Source: Pyrocephalus nanus
Taxonomy: Eukaryota > Chordata > Aves > Passeriformes > Tyrannidae
DNA: 64,000 nucleotides
Reading direction: 5' to 3'
Assembly: GCA_038380795.1 (NCBI GenBank)
Contig: CM076266.1
Span: 37,213,425-37,277,424, forward strand
The notes beneath the pieces are model-generated. The model was not told the DNA's origin. It ran no database searches and saw only the letters and a program-made list of their open reading frames with translations. Shown one piece after another: positions 44,791-57,525 of the stretch (position 1 is its first letter; the number at the start of each line of letters is the position of its first letter). The translations under genes were made by a program, and so were the position numbers.

Positions 44791-47700
44791 CACCCCTCAT
44801 TGCCCCTCATGTGTGGCTTCTGTCTCAGCCACAGGAGGTCACAATAAGAGATTGCTGTGCACTGGTAGCTGAGACACAGGCAGTCTTGCCCCAGACAGTT
44901 GCCTCTGTCCCAGTTTCCTAGGGAGCCACAGGAACGTCTGCATCCGACCTCTGCCTACAGCCTTAATAACCCATTAGCAGCCTGGCTAAATTACTGACTC
45001 TCTCACTGTTACTTTGGAGATCTGCCAAAGGAGAAAAGACAAGGGGCAAGGAGGGTGGAGGCAAACCAAATTGGGTGCTTGGGTGGATGGGAGAAGGGGA
45101 AAGGGAAGAGAAGAACTGGAGAGGAAATGTTGAGGCAGCTAATTTTTTCATTTTTTCCCTGCAGTTAAAGCATTGACAGATAATTTATCACACATTTTGA
45201 TGGTGCTCCAGTTGGCAGGGAAAAGAGCTATCTGTTTATTAATTCAATTAGCCTGCGTATTTATCAGCAGAGGGCGAGAAGGTGCAGTCACAGGCCAAAC
45301 TGTGCCAGTCTCAGACCGCCTGCTGTCAGGATGAGAGGATGACTAGGAGTGGAACATCCCACCCCCACCGTTCCGGCCAGTGCACTCATCACTGCATTAT
45401 CTCAGGCCTTCTGAGGTAAGAAAAGAAAAAACTAAAATAAAAAATCTAGCAGCATACATTATGCACACCAGTGAATGTTCAAGGCAGGCTTACAACCAGA
45501 GCCACACAGCTTGGCTGTCACCAGTTCTGTGCCCTAAAAGTATTAGTTATGTCTGACACTCTGCCCAGAACTGAATTTTTTAATTGATTAAAATAGTTGA
45601 ACGCAGTTTGAGTTTTGAGTTCAATGGCAATACTGTTCAAACCAGCACATTAATATATCACAGGGCTGCTGGAGGGGGTAGAGGAAGGCAAGGAGGGTGC
45701 TGCCCAGCTGCCTACCAACACTTGTCATTTTTGAAAAAGGGATATTTGGGGGGGGAGGAAGAAAACAGGAGGGAAAAAGACTGGCCTTGCAATGGCAGAG
45801 AAACGCCCTGAGTTAGGAGGGGTGTAAGAGTTGTGAGGTCACTTCCTTGCTCTGCCTATGTGGGACTACTGGTTTTCTTTGTCAGAAGTCTCAGACTTCT
45901 GATGGCTGAAGCTCCAAATTCAAAAAATGTTGTGCAAAATGCTTCATGGAGCTATCTGACCTGAATTTTTTATGAAAACATAAAATATGTGGAAAGTCCA
46001 TCATGCTGGAGTGTGATTTCCCTATAGTCAAAAAAAATCCCTCAGCCCTAGGACCTGAGTACCATCATTTCTATGTGATTCCAGTGCTGTCATAAACAAT
46101 GTTTATTTTTCTCTTGCTGCTTCTATAAGCCAACCAGCTTCCTTTTCTATCATACAAACACAGTTGCAATATAGTTGTACTGGCTTCCAGTTTAGTTCAT
46201 AAAAAACACATGCGGCTTCCTGCTCATACAAACAAGTTCTGCAGTGCTTTGACTTAAAAATGAGACTCCTTGTGATAAGGTTAAGACACAAATGCTCTCA
46301 AATGCTCTTTCCTTACTCCTCTCATTTTGTTCCTCTACCACTGAATGTTTAAAGAAATTTTGCATATTTTAATTCTTCTTCTTTAAACTTCTTTAAGTTT
46401 CTTTAGACTTATTCTTCTGCCTTTTGAATTCTTGTAGGATGGTTCAAGGCAGGACACTGTATCTAATTAGGATGGTAGTGAATGTTTCTACTGCAAATAA
46501 GCTCTAAGCAGCCTTTAATCAAAGCTGGACAGATGATTCCACTACCACTGATAGTTTAGACCACCTATCAACATTTTATAAATTCTTAATTTTCTCACTG
46601 CAACCATATTGAACAGTTTTGTGCAAATGAGGCTTATAATTATCCAGATAAATCAGTCCGATGCAGTATTTCTTAGGATCTTTCTCAATTTTCTCCCTGG
46701 AGGATGGGATCCCATCTGCTTTGCTACATTCAGGCTAATTGAAGGGCACTGACTTTTCCAAATGGATTCATTAATTACTCTCTCCAGATTCTCTGTGGGG
46801 TTACTCATTCAACGGGTGACACTCAGGCTGTACTATACCATCCACCCTTGTTTAGCAACGTTGCTCTGACTCTCAGCCATGAGCTAAAACATTTGCAGAT
46901 GCGTTGGGAGGAATGGTTCTGGCCTTTAACTGTACAGTGTTACAAAACAAATGTAATTCTGCTTCTCTTTTGCTTCCAATTTGGTATGCATTCAGAATCT
47001 ATAAATACTGTAATCATGACTGTTTCAGTATGTTTTACTCCTTGCCATCATAGATATAAGCCACTGCCCCAAAGAAAAAACCCCATAACTTTATAGGTAT
47101 TGTATTGCATACAGCAGCAGAAGAAGAGAAACAAGAAAATCTTCTATGTATAGCAGCATAATGTGAAATTAAACTATTAAATTTAAATGCAAAGCTATCC
47201 TATACAATTCTGGGCTTGTGTTGGTTTTATTTAGTACAGCAGCAGCCTGGATTTTCAATAAACTCACATGTAATTATATTGCTCACTCAAACATCAGGAA
47301 GACACCAAAGGAAAACAAAGACCCATCTAGCAAAGCCCTAACCTAGGAGAGGATTACCACCGCTTAGGTGGTAGCCATCTTCATATAGGAGCAGGCAGAA
47401 GGGAGCCAGCAATCACTGAGTCTGGCTTTGCTGAAAGCTTTATGAGTGTTCCCCAACAGCGGGCACAATTTCATGCTACTTAAAATATTTTACATTCTGC
47501 GCTCTTGGTTGGTTCATTCAGATCTATGAGGCAACTGGCCTGGGAATCGGTGGCACAATCTGCTGTGATTGAACAACAAGCCTTCATGCTTTCCAGGAAT
47601 CCCAAAGCATTTTGTAAGCATCAGACCCAACTTGCCAGGCCTCTCTGCATAGGTCCATGCTGCTGCACCTCACACTCTTTGAAAGATGAAAGCAGTGTTA

Positions 47701-48649
47701 CTAAATGTGGTGGGAGACCCACTTTACAGATCAGTGAACTAAAAACTCTTAGATTGCCCCAGTTTCAGAGAAACCCTTAGTGGCAGAACCAGAACCACAG
47801 TCCAAGAGCTGACTTGCTCACAAACAGGCAACACTACTGGTCCTTTTCACTCTTTCCTGCTGATGGTATTGTGAGTCCCCAGGATGCAATAAGGGTCTAC
47901 CTTCTTGTGCTTTATTAGAGGCAATAACTCTAGGAATAGACAATAAAAAAACTACATATATATATATAACATTTAACTGTGTGGTTGCTTTGGGCAGTTA
48001 ATGTCATGAAAACAAAACTCATCTAACAAATCAGTGAATGCATAATTCTTCTCATATAATGCATCAAAGACCTAATTATTCAGATAAATAGATCATGTAC
48101 ATAGGGTTGTAGATAGAACCATGGGCATGTATGTAGGGATGTATGTACTTTGCTCTACAGTTTAAGAAATAATTTCTTTTCTCTGATATCCTTTCCCTCT
48201 TAGCTCAGCAGTTGTGCTTCCTCAAAGCTCTGGCCAAGATGGCCTCAATAAAAGAGTTTCTTTTCTTGGGACAGAAAAGTTCTCTCTCACAAGTTTTCCC
48301 TCTGAATGCCACTTTATCTTTCTAAATGAGGTACCCTTGGTCCTTCAGCAGCTAATAAATTCAGTCCTCACTGGCCAGCACAGCAAGCTATGCACCTTCA
48401 AAGAGGAAGTCTGAAGCAACTCCATTATCACCTGGCAGGACAGTTATTCTGAATTTGAGTGGCTGCCTATTTGATTTTTTTTTTCTTCTCATTTTGTCTG
48501 TGTGTCATCTCTCCCTGGTTTATAACAACTGTTCAGCCATCAAAAAGCAGTTCATAAGTTGTTCCCAAAGAAAAGTAAAGCTAAGGAGCCCATATCTTTT
48601 GCCGCTTATTTGTTTTTTTTTCTGTAGAGCCAGTCCTGGCAGATGAAGT

Positions 48650-48700
48650 GTGGCAGACAGGTGGGCAGGGCAGGTGGGCAGGCAGGCAGCCCCCCTCCCC
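48650..48700. repeat. GGCAG-rich short tandem repeat
   Basis: Loose repeats of GGCAG and GGTGGGCA are followed by a C-run. It is a small GC-rich patch in the AT-rich intron. Confidence 0.75.
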
Positions 48701-51700
48701 AGCCCTTTCCTCCCGGCTGGATGGTGGCTGGCTTGGGGGCTGCAGGGGAGTTACGCTGGTGTGTGTCCTCTGAGAACCTGAACACATCCCTCCATCCGAG
48801 TCCATGCCAGCACTGCCGGTTAACATTGCATCTGGTTGTGTTTGAGTTGTCAGAAGCTAGCCAGAGACTTTTTTTTGGAGGTTTATACATTTTATCACCT
48901 TTATGACAATGAAAATCTATAGCTCGAGTACTCCAGGTCTTAAGGGACCAGTGTGTCCAGGACCTATGAATCACAAGGAATGTTTTGCAGCGAAAAGGAC
49001 ACTCGGTGTGTTTTGCAGTGTGAGAAATCAGTCTAGACATTACCAGCTTTTAAAAAACAATGTTGAAAGCAGCCCACTAAAATTTTTCTGAGCTATTTTT
49101 AAAAAAAAATGCAAAACCAGGTCCACATGCTCAAATGAACTTGATCACAAGCCCAAGACAGTGAGCTAGTCTCATCTCGAACTGCAGCAGTGCTACACCT
49201 TTTTCATCTTGAGCTGAGGAATATGACATATTATATACACCAATGAATTGTAAAGTAGTTAATTTTCTGTGCAGCTGACAGGAGTGATTGATTGGGCTCA
49301 CTCCTTACAAAAGCCTCACCTTCTCCCTTCTCCGTCTCTTCTCCTGCATCCCCCTGCTTCAGAAATGGCTCAGACCACAACATCCAACAAGCCACATACA
49401 CTGTTTTAGTGAAGAGCTTCACAGGACAGCAATCAGGGCTTCATGTTTGCCCTGTATTTAAGTATGACAGTCAGTTTTGCCCTGCACATTTCCGAATCAA
49501 ACCATAAGATTATTTCTTATTACAAGCCCTTTTGTGTTGCTTGAAGAACTGCATTGCTATTTTATTTCATAGTACATTTGAGGTGAAAGGGAAAATGTAA
49601 TGGGATACAGTGGCAGTAAAAACTGCTTGCAAGTTGTTTTAAATTTTTCCTAATTCTTTCCCATCAATTTTATGAGCATCTTTTTCCTGATACAATAGCA
49701 TTCTGAAATATTTTAGTAGGATTAAGAGACAACTTCAGTAATTTAATATTTTTACTTTTTAATAATTATATTAATTTCACCAGTCTTCAAAGTCCATACT
49801 TAGAAAAGGATATTTTTTTCCATTACCTTCTTCTGATTGAAACCATGGAGGCACAGATGAATGTGTCTTTCTGACCTTAAAATCACTATATTTTGAGTAA
49901 AAAGTGATTTTACTGAGAGCAACATGCATCTGACAAGATTTTCCCGCAAAAGGAAATAATGATGTATTTTAGAAGTGTTTCACAAACTGACACATGCTTA
50001 GGTAGACCAAATTATGTCCACTTAAATCAGACATATACTATTTTAAACTAGACTTAGACAAATCTCAGTAGCTGCTTCCAGAAGGTAGTATTATTATTAT
50101 CAGCCATGTTGATTTAAGAATAAAACTCATATTTGTCCATATACTAGACATCCTGTGATTTATTTTTCTTTGGTCTCTTCCTCCTTTTGATTCTGGAAGT
50201 TTAAATTAGTGGAAAATAAGTAAGAATATCCTTTGAATTAACAAAATCTTTGCCCAATGTCAAACTTCACATCCAGCGTCACAGCTTCTCTGCAGTGCAG
50301 TGTCTGACATGAGTCCTACTTTCTTCAAGAGCTGTTTCTCTCACACTGTGTCAAAATAGGGTAAATTAAATATACTACAGCAGAGATACTGGAAGAATTC
50401 ACTTCACGTATGCAGTTGTTGCCGTGGGACAGCTGAGTAAACAGCTTGCAAAAGTCTGTTTGAAGACTGCCAGCTAGTTACACCCATAATTTCATCTCTG
50501 TTAACAAAAACAACTCAAACTGTCGCAATGCCCCAAGTTGATTACTGAGCATCTAAATTATAGAGTGTTGCTTAAGTAACCCTCTGCAGCAGTAGGGGCT
50601 GTGTTTTGATACTTGTTCAATACTTCAAACCTTGCTGATTAATAGAATATCCACCAAAACCAGCAAATGTATATTAAAAGATACAGAGAGGTTTTGGCAA
50701 TATTATCCCATGACTGACAGAAAAATAGTTGTGTAATACTGTTAAAATCAGTGAGTCAGAATAACAAGTCTTATAAATATGTCCTTCTGAGCTGGATATA
50801 GAACAATCCAGGGAGTGAGAGTGATCTGTGAGAGGGGGGAAAATCCAGAATAACTCTTCTTGCAAATAATGCCATCGTCACATTCAAATAGCTGAAGTTT
50901 CTGATGTAGTGCTCCACATCAGGTCGTCAACAAATGTACCTGCACTGGCTTACTAAATTTCAAAATGCTGTACTGACAAGAGCCTTAAGAATGCTTGGAC
51001 TGTGACACCAGGACTAGAAAGGAAAATAACAGTTCACTGGTGACCCTCTTACTGGAAATCAGAGAGTCCTTCACTGAGACTATCCAGGTGAGTTATTCCT
51101 CACTAAAATGGTGGGCAAACCCTGTAAGAAAGCTTGTGTGAGGACTCTGTAGATTCACAGCATACTTCAAACTTAGGTCTGTTGATTCTGCTTGATGAGA
51201 AAAGACTTCACTAATGCAACATCACACTAAATAAGAGAATCAGAAATTTGGACTGAGGGAACCCAAATTTTTGTCTGAGAAAAAATATGATGGCTATTGT
51301 GCAATAGAGCAAAATATACACGTACTGTAGTACATTTCAGCATATTATTACATTTAAGCACCCGCACTAGAATACATTGACAATCATTGCTGTGAATGTA
51401 TCAAGTCCTTTGTATCACATAAAAAACCGTGGAACTGCAAATATAGCATGAGCCATATGCTGGGAATCCCTGTTTTCAATGATGTTAACACAGCTTTAGC
51501 ACAAGCAATCCACGCCTCAGCAAAATCTGAATGACCATCACTCTCAATATCTGTATCAATTTCCAGTTCTTTTGATGAATTGCTATTATAAAAATATGTA
51601 TTTTTAATTGTACTGAGTTTGATGAAGTTTTTAACTGCAAAACACCTGGCAAGATGGATGAAGACTTCAGACAAAGACTTAAAAATTATCAAAGAAACAT

Positions 51701-53065
51701 GCTCCCTCCTGTTCAAATTTGTCTTTCCACACTGTCTTAACATATTAAGAAATCTTAACACATTAAACAAAAATTGTGCAATAATTTTAGAGATTAATGA
51801 CAAGAGTGGGAGAAGACAATGACTTTTCTTTGAGAAATTATCTGGAGGCACTTTGCCTCCAGTCTCCAATTAAAAAGAAACCACAGAACGCCTTTTATCT
51901 TCCCCAATTCAACTTCTTCCTCCAAATACTGTGCTAAAGCAGTATGCTGAACAAAAAAAAACCAGAAATGAACTAGATAACACAAGCAATCTGCGTAAGA
52001 GGCTTTATGTAGTCCACAGAGTTTGAGCATAATTGTGCTTATTTCACAAAAGCTATGCCTGTGTGCATTACTCTGAATACTACAGACTATATACATGAGA
52101 TGTGGTGAACTGAACAGAATTATGTATGCCCCTGTATGTACCACTGCCACCAAAGCCAACTTTTTCAGTTAGGTTATGATTCTCCAGTACAGGTGACCCA
52201 TGCAAGCCCAAGCCCAGTACAAAGTGCCAGCAAGCATCCCAGAAATTCCACTGTTCATACCAGTGAGTTTATATGCATTTTGCAGGTCACCTCGCACATC
52301 GCTCTGATGTGGTTTTGCATTAGCAGAAGGACAGTGAGAGATGAGATTGCAAATGATGATTGTGGTATTTAGGACGGTGAAGGAGAATGTTTTGTTAAAT
52401 TTGCATTGTCAGTGATTGTGCAGAGAGATTACAGAGGCAAAGTGCCGCACATGTGTCTGACAGTAGTTGACGTGAATCTTTCCATTCAAGCTTTTACCGA
52501 CTGGACTAAAGACCATACATTTGCTCACACACCCATGCGGGTGTGCCTTTTTCATTGCACTCACTCTCATTTGCCCACCTGTAAAATCCTCCTGTGTGCC
52601 CCCATCCGGCCCCTCACAGCTCCCACCATCTCAGCATCTCACTCTGCAGCCACTGCAAAGCAGTTCAAGGTCACTAGGTGGACAACAAACTGCAAGCACA
52701 GTGTGTTATTGCTACCATGGCATTTCAAGTGGAAATATCTGCGAGGTTCTTCACAAACCCAAAATTTCCATAAGGTTCACTTCCAAGCAAGTATAGAGTA
52801 TACGGATGGAGAATGAAAACAACGGGGGCGCTTGGTAACATTTATAGTTGTGAAGGCAGCAGCTGAGTGAGAGCTCAAAGAGTTGGCACAGGATCTCCTC
52901 CTCCTCCAGCCTAGCAAGGAAAAGACATTACTGGAACCACGGGGAGAAGGCGGGGATCTAACACTGTGGAGGAGCTCAGTGCTTGAAGAATTACGAACAT
53001 GCCACCCATCAAGGGCAGGACTCTGCTGTTGGACACAGGGACTGCAGTGAGTGAAACGATTAACC

Positions 53066-53182
53066 AAAGTTACAAAATATGGAAAATAAGGCACAAAAAG
53101 CTGTGACCAACCCACTCAAACATAAAGTTACAAAATATGGAAAATAAGGCACCAAAAAGCTGTGACTAACCCACTCAAACCC
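53066..53182. repeat. 58-bp near-identical tandem duplication
   Basis: Two units starting AAAGTTACAAAATATGGAAA (53066 and 53124) continue through AATAAGGCAC and GCTGTGAC to CCACTCAAAC. They differ by one inserted C, one C/T change and the last bases. Such high identity points to a recent duplication inside the CREB5 intron. Confidence 0.93.
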
Positions 53183-53724
53183 ATATGTGAAAGTATAAAT
53201 CAAATTCTAATGGCCTAGCAAATTTGGAGTTGGTACTAAAACATTTCATGCAGTGCCAGCAAAAAGCTTTTCTTCTCTCTTTTGGGTTAACTTTGTTTTT
53301 TAAGAACTTTGCCACAAAAGAAAAGCCTTAAAAATACATGTATGCATTTTTACATACATGTAAAATACATACTGCATATTTTTGTGTAAAAATATATCTA
53401 TATATTTTTACTGAATTTAGTAGAGGAGAACAAGAACAAAGAAACTCTAAGAGAATAGCAACACCACTCTACATCTAATGGCTCACACCAATTTCTTGTA
53501 AAACCCCAGTGGAGAAACTGAAGAGAATTGGATTTAGCATCTCTGCCAGTCTGTCAGTTCAACAAGAAGCACTTTCTGCCATGCAGTAATAAATGTTTCT
53601 TGCTGGTAAATTCCCTTTTTTACCACCTCTAACATCTCCCAAGGACTGGCAGCAGACAACTTCACCAAACCTTAAAGACAGCGTTTTATAACCTCTACAT
53701 AGTGTCTTCTATTGTAACAGCATT

Positions 53725-53780
53725 AAAAAAAAAAAAAAAAAAAAAACAAAAAACAACCCAACCAACAAACAAACAAAAAA
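53725..53780. repeat. 22-base A-run with A/C-rich flank
   Basis: Twenty-two A residues (53725-53746) are followed by CAAAAAACAACCCAACCAAC and further AAAC units. It is a low-complexity tract in the CREB5 intron. Confidence 0.9.
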
Positions 53781-56700
53781 TACCAGCAAACCTTTTAATT
53801 CTGCTCTTTTCCAGTGTCACTGGTGAACTTTAATGAGACTCATGGTCCAAAAGGCAAGTTTTGTTCTGAATTTCCTACTGAGTATATTGGCAAAACAACA
53901 GCTGTCATACAGTGCTAAGGCTGTCTCCTACCCACCCCCTGCTTTGGCACGGCTTGCTTGGATGTGTTGATTCATACGTAGGAGAAGGGGAAAGCACTGG
54001 ACCCACTGGCTGTAGAGCGTAGGAAGGAAGCACGTCTGCCAGCAAATCTCTAGACTTTGATCACTCCTACTTATTTGCCTCTGTCTCCCTCCTGCACTTA
54101 TTTTGCCTACAGTCATCCCACCTTGGCAAGGATGCTTGCAGAAGCTCATAAGCCAAGCAAAGTCAAGCCTAGTTAGTATAGAGATGGGAAACCTCCAAGG
54201 AAAACCTAGCTACCGCAGGAAGACATCCAGCTGGCATGCTGCTTTCTATTTTAGCAAAAACCAGTCACCCAGCATTGTGAGGTAGGTGAGGGGTGGCAGA
54301 AATTCACAGGTGGAAAGCACTTTTTCCTTTCTTCTTTCAAACAGAAGCCTGGGTCCCTTACAACTACTGAAGGACCATAAGCATTTACCTAAAACAGTCA
54401 CATGAAAAGAGATATCCAGGTAAAAATCTAACCTCATTCATATTGCACCTCCTTAAAATTACGCCTGCAAATATCTCCCTTTTTTGAAGTCTGAAGTTAC
54501 TGGAAGGATTTGATTTTCTCTCTAAGAAGCTACAACTTTGTACCTCAAAGAGTTTTAGTATAAAACTCACAAAAAGCTTTGGCATTGAAATGCAACACAT
54601 CTAATTCTCTGCATCTCGTGTAGTCATTTGGACCCGTGTAAAATGCAACATCCCACCACCTGAGCAATGAAGACTGCATTTTACCCATGTGTAACAAGTA
54701 AATGCTGATACCTCCAGGGTATGTCCTAGATCAGTGTTACTAAACTAGTGGTCTACAAGACATCAGATGGTAGTCCTTGAAATGTCTGGAAACACATACA
54801 CTTGTTCCTATGCTGCTGGGAGGTAAGTGTCTGTAGGCAGGCTGTAGTTGGGAGTCAGTGCCCCGTTTTTTGTTAGAGTCTAATTAACATGTTTGTAATT
54901 AAAGCAGCAAAATTTTGATTTCACAAAATAATATTCAGCTTACAATAAGTGCTGCATATCTCATCTATCACACCACTGCCACCACTGCCTTTCCTACCCA
55001 ACACCTAAACAACAGTGGGATGCAACATTATCTACAGAGTTTATTCATAGAAGTGAGAAGCCTTTCCAGTTCTAAAAATGTGAAGAAACATTGCTCCACA
55101 AAAACACTCAGGGGATGCTTTAGTAAAGGTTTGTGTTCCTGGTTCATACTGCCAGTATGAATATCTCCCATTTTATGGTATTTTTACCTCTGGGTTTCTG
55201 CTCTACCACCCACAGTCACTGTAATTTCCTATTACTTCAGCATCCGCCCACAGATTCTCCGAACAATATATTGGGCTCTTCAGGCACTATGACAATACTG
55301 ATACGTAATAATTACATTACTAAACATTTGCATACCCACCCTGCCTTCTCCAGCAACTCTTGAGCTGAGGCACCAACAGATTTGAGAGAAGCAGGGTGAC
55401 CAGCTGAGGATTCTACTTTGATCCTGGTGATGCAGAAGGGATGCATGTATAGAAAAGGCCAGCACTGTTCTCAATGCACCCATTTTCATTTCCCATCAGG
55501 TGGGAAACATTTTGTTTTCAGCAGAATGTGAATCAGAAGCCCACTTCTTGATAGAAAGAGTCTTAAGTTTTGGGGTTTTCCCCTAATCAAAACCATGGGA
55601 CATTTCACCCAATTTGCTCAACATCATGTGAAAGTGTCTGCAAATGTAAACAAAACTTTAAAAGTACCAGGAAGATTAGGAAGATGAAGACATGAACAGC
55701 CTGGCAGGATGGTGGCTGATGGATGATGTTGATTAGGGATGGATGGAGCAGTAAGTTAACAAAACCTGCCCCTTCAAACCAAACATGTCCCAAGGATCAT
55801 AACCCATACAGGGAAGGGGGTGGCAGAGCAGGCAACCCTTCCCCACAATTGCTCTAACAGCTTTTGCTTTGGGATATTGCAAATCTTTGTACACAATGTA
55901 CCAAAGCTCAATACTGAACACATCACAGCCTGCTGAGTGTACTACTGCCTATGAAGTTTATAATAATACACACTCCTGATCAATTCTCAAAAAATTTGAC
56001 CACAGGGCTGGTATTACAGACCTATCACCAGTAAAATTCCTATTTAATATGCCAGGGCACCTTGGACAATCCATTTCCCTTCAGTCTAATACAGAGAAAT
56101 GCTAAGCTTGGGAAATATAATGATACTATCACTGTTGCTGTGTAGTAATTGGGGGAAATACTGACTTTCACTCATCTCAGATTGTTAAAAACCTGTGAGT
56201 AATTAAAATTAATGTGGAAATTTCTGCTAGACTGCTTAAGAAATAAAGAAGCTCACTGCTAACTCTGATGATAAGTTTAAAATTTGCTGAGGACATCAGA
56301 CCATGAGAAAAAGAGAAAAAAAATAATGACGACACAGCTTCTTTTTTTTTTCTTTTTTTTTTTCTAGTGGCAGAGGCACAACCTGTCATGGGCTGGCACA
56401 CTCTCACATGCAATATTATATTTTAGAGGCTACAGTTTTAATTTATCTTTTAAAAATAATTACAGTTAGAATCTCAGAGGAAAAACATTGATCATAATTT
56501 GCAAAAATGAAAAGATATGGAACTTTAACTGAGTGATACTGCAAGGTATCTTTTACTGGCAGATGTTGTTGGTTCAAAATCTTCCCTTTTGTAGAAACTA
56601 ATCTAATCACTCCACATGAACCAGAATCATAAAATCAACCAAACAAACAAATTAGCGTTTCTTGGTAAAATTTATCCTTGCAAAAATATTTGATCCAATT

Positions 56701-57288
56701 TTAAAATTTGGGATAATTCACTTGGAAATAGTGATCTGTTTCTGCTTCCATTCAATCAAGGGAAAAAAAAAGTTCCCAGAGTTGAACCATTTTACTTTTA
56801 AGTTTATTTTTCCTTGTTGTATTTAATGTTCTAACCAGGCGTCCTACAAAATAAACTACAACAAGCTTGTCTGGACATTTAATAAGGGCCAGATTCAGCA
56901 AACACCAGCTAGTAAATTTAGCATTTAATGGGCAAAATCATTGGCCTAGTTTTTTTTAAAAAAGAGACATATTCAGGGAAGGATATTACATGTGGAGATG
57001 TCTCAGAGAGACATTGTTAAAGTTTACATCAATTTTCATTTATAGGGTTTAATTCTTGGATATGATACCTTTATTTTGTAGAGACTTGCATCATTTCAAC
57101 TTAACAACTATTTTTTAATATTTCCAAATGGATAATTTCAGTAGACTTATTTCAATATGCCATTTTCTAAATCTGAGAGAGTTCATCCAGAGACTTATTG
57201 ATTTTTGGCTACAGAGCTCAAAGCAGGACATAGTACCAAAGTACCCATTTCCTTCCTGAATGCCACTAGAGTATTTTCATACTTTACA

Positions 57289-57525
57289 ATAGATTCATGG
57301 AATCCTCAAGGTTGGGAAAGACCTTTAAGATCATCAAGTCCAACCACCAGTGTAGCAGCACCGCCATGTTCACCATTAAACCATGTCCTCGAGAGCCAAA
57401 TCCACACGTCTTTCGAACACTTCCAGGGATGCTAACTCCACCACTTCCCTTGGCAGTCTGTTCCAGTGCTTTACAACCTTTTCCATGATAAAAATTTTCC
57501 TACATATCTAATCTAAACCTCTCCT
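57289..57525 (-). mobile_element. CR1 LINE fragment, about 240 bp
   Basis: The plus strand reads ATAGATTCATGGAATCCTCA, then GGTTGGGAAAGACCTTTAAG and ATCATCAAGTCCAACCACCA. This is the reverse complement of a CR1 3' end. It continues through GGCAGTCTGTTCCAGTGCTT and ends around CTAAACCTCTCC. Only the 3' end is present, the usual 5' truncation of CR1. It is in sense with CREB5. Confidence 0.92.

Larger units (their letters stand above)
44791..57288. other. Intronic DNA between two CR1 fragments
   Basis: Mostly AT-rich DNA without recognisable repeats. It holds the GGCAG-rich patch, the 58-bp duplication, a 10-bp periodic CTTCTTTAAA-like stretch near 46378-46410 and a 161-codon minus-strand open frame (51384-51869) that I could not assign. 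No CREB5 exon was found. Confidence 0.65.
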
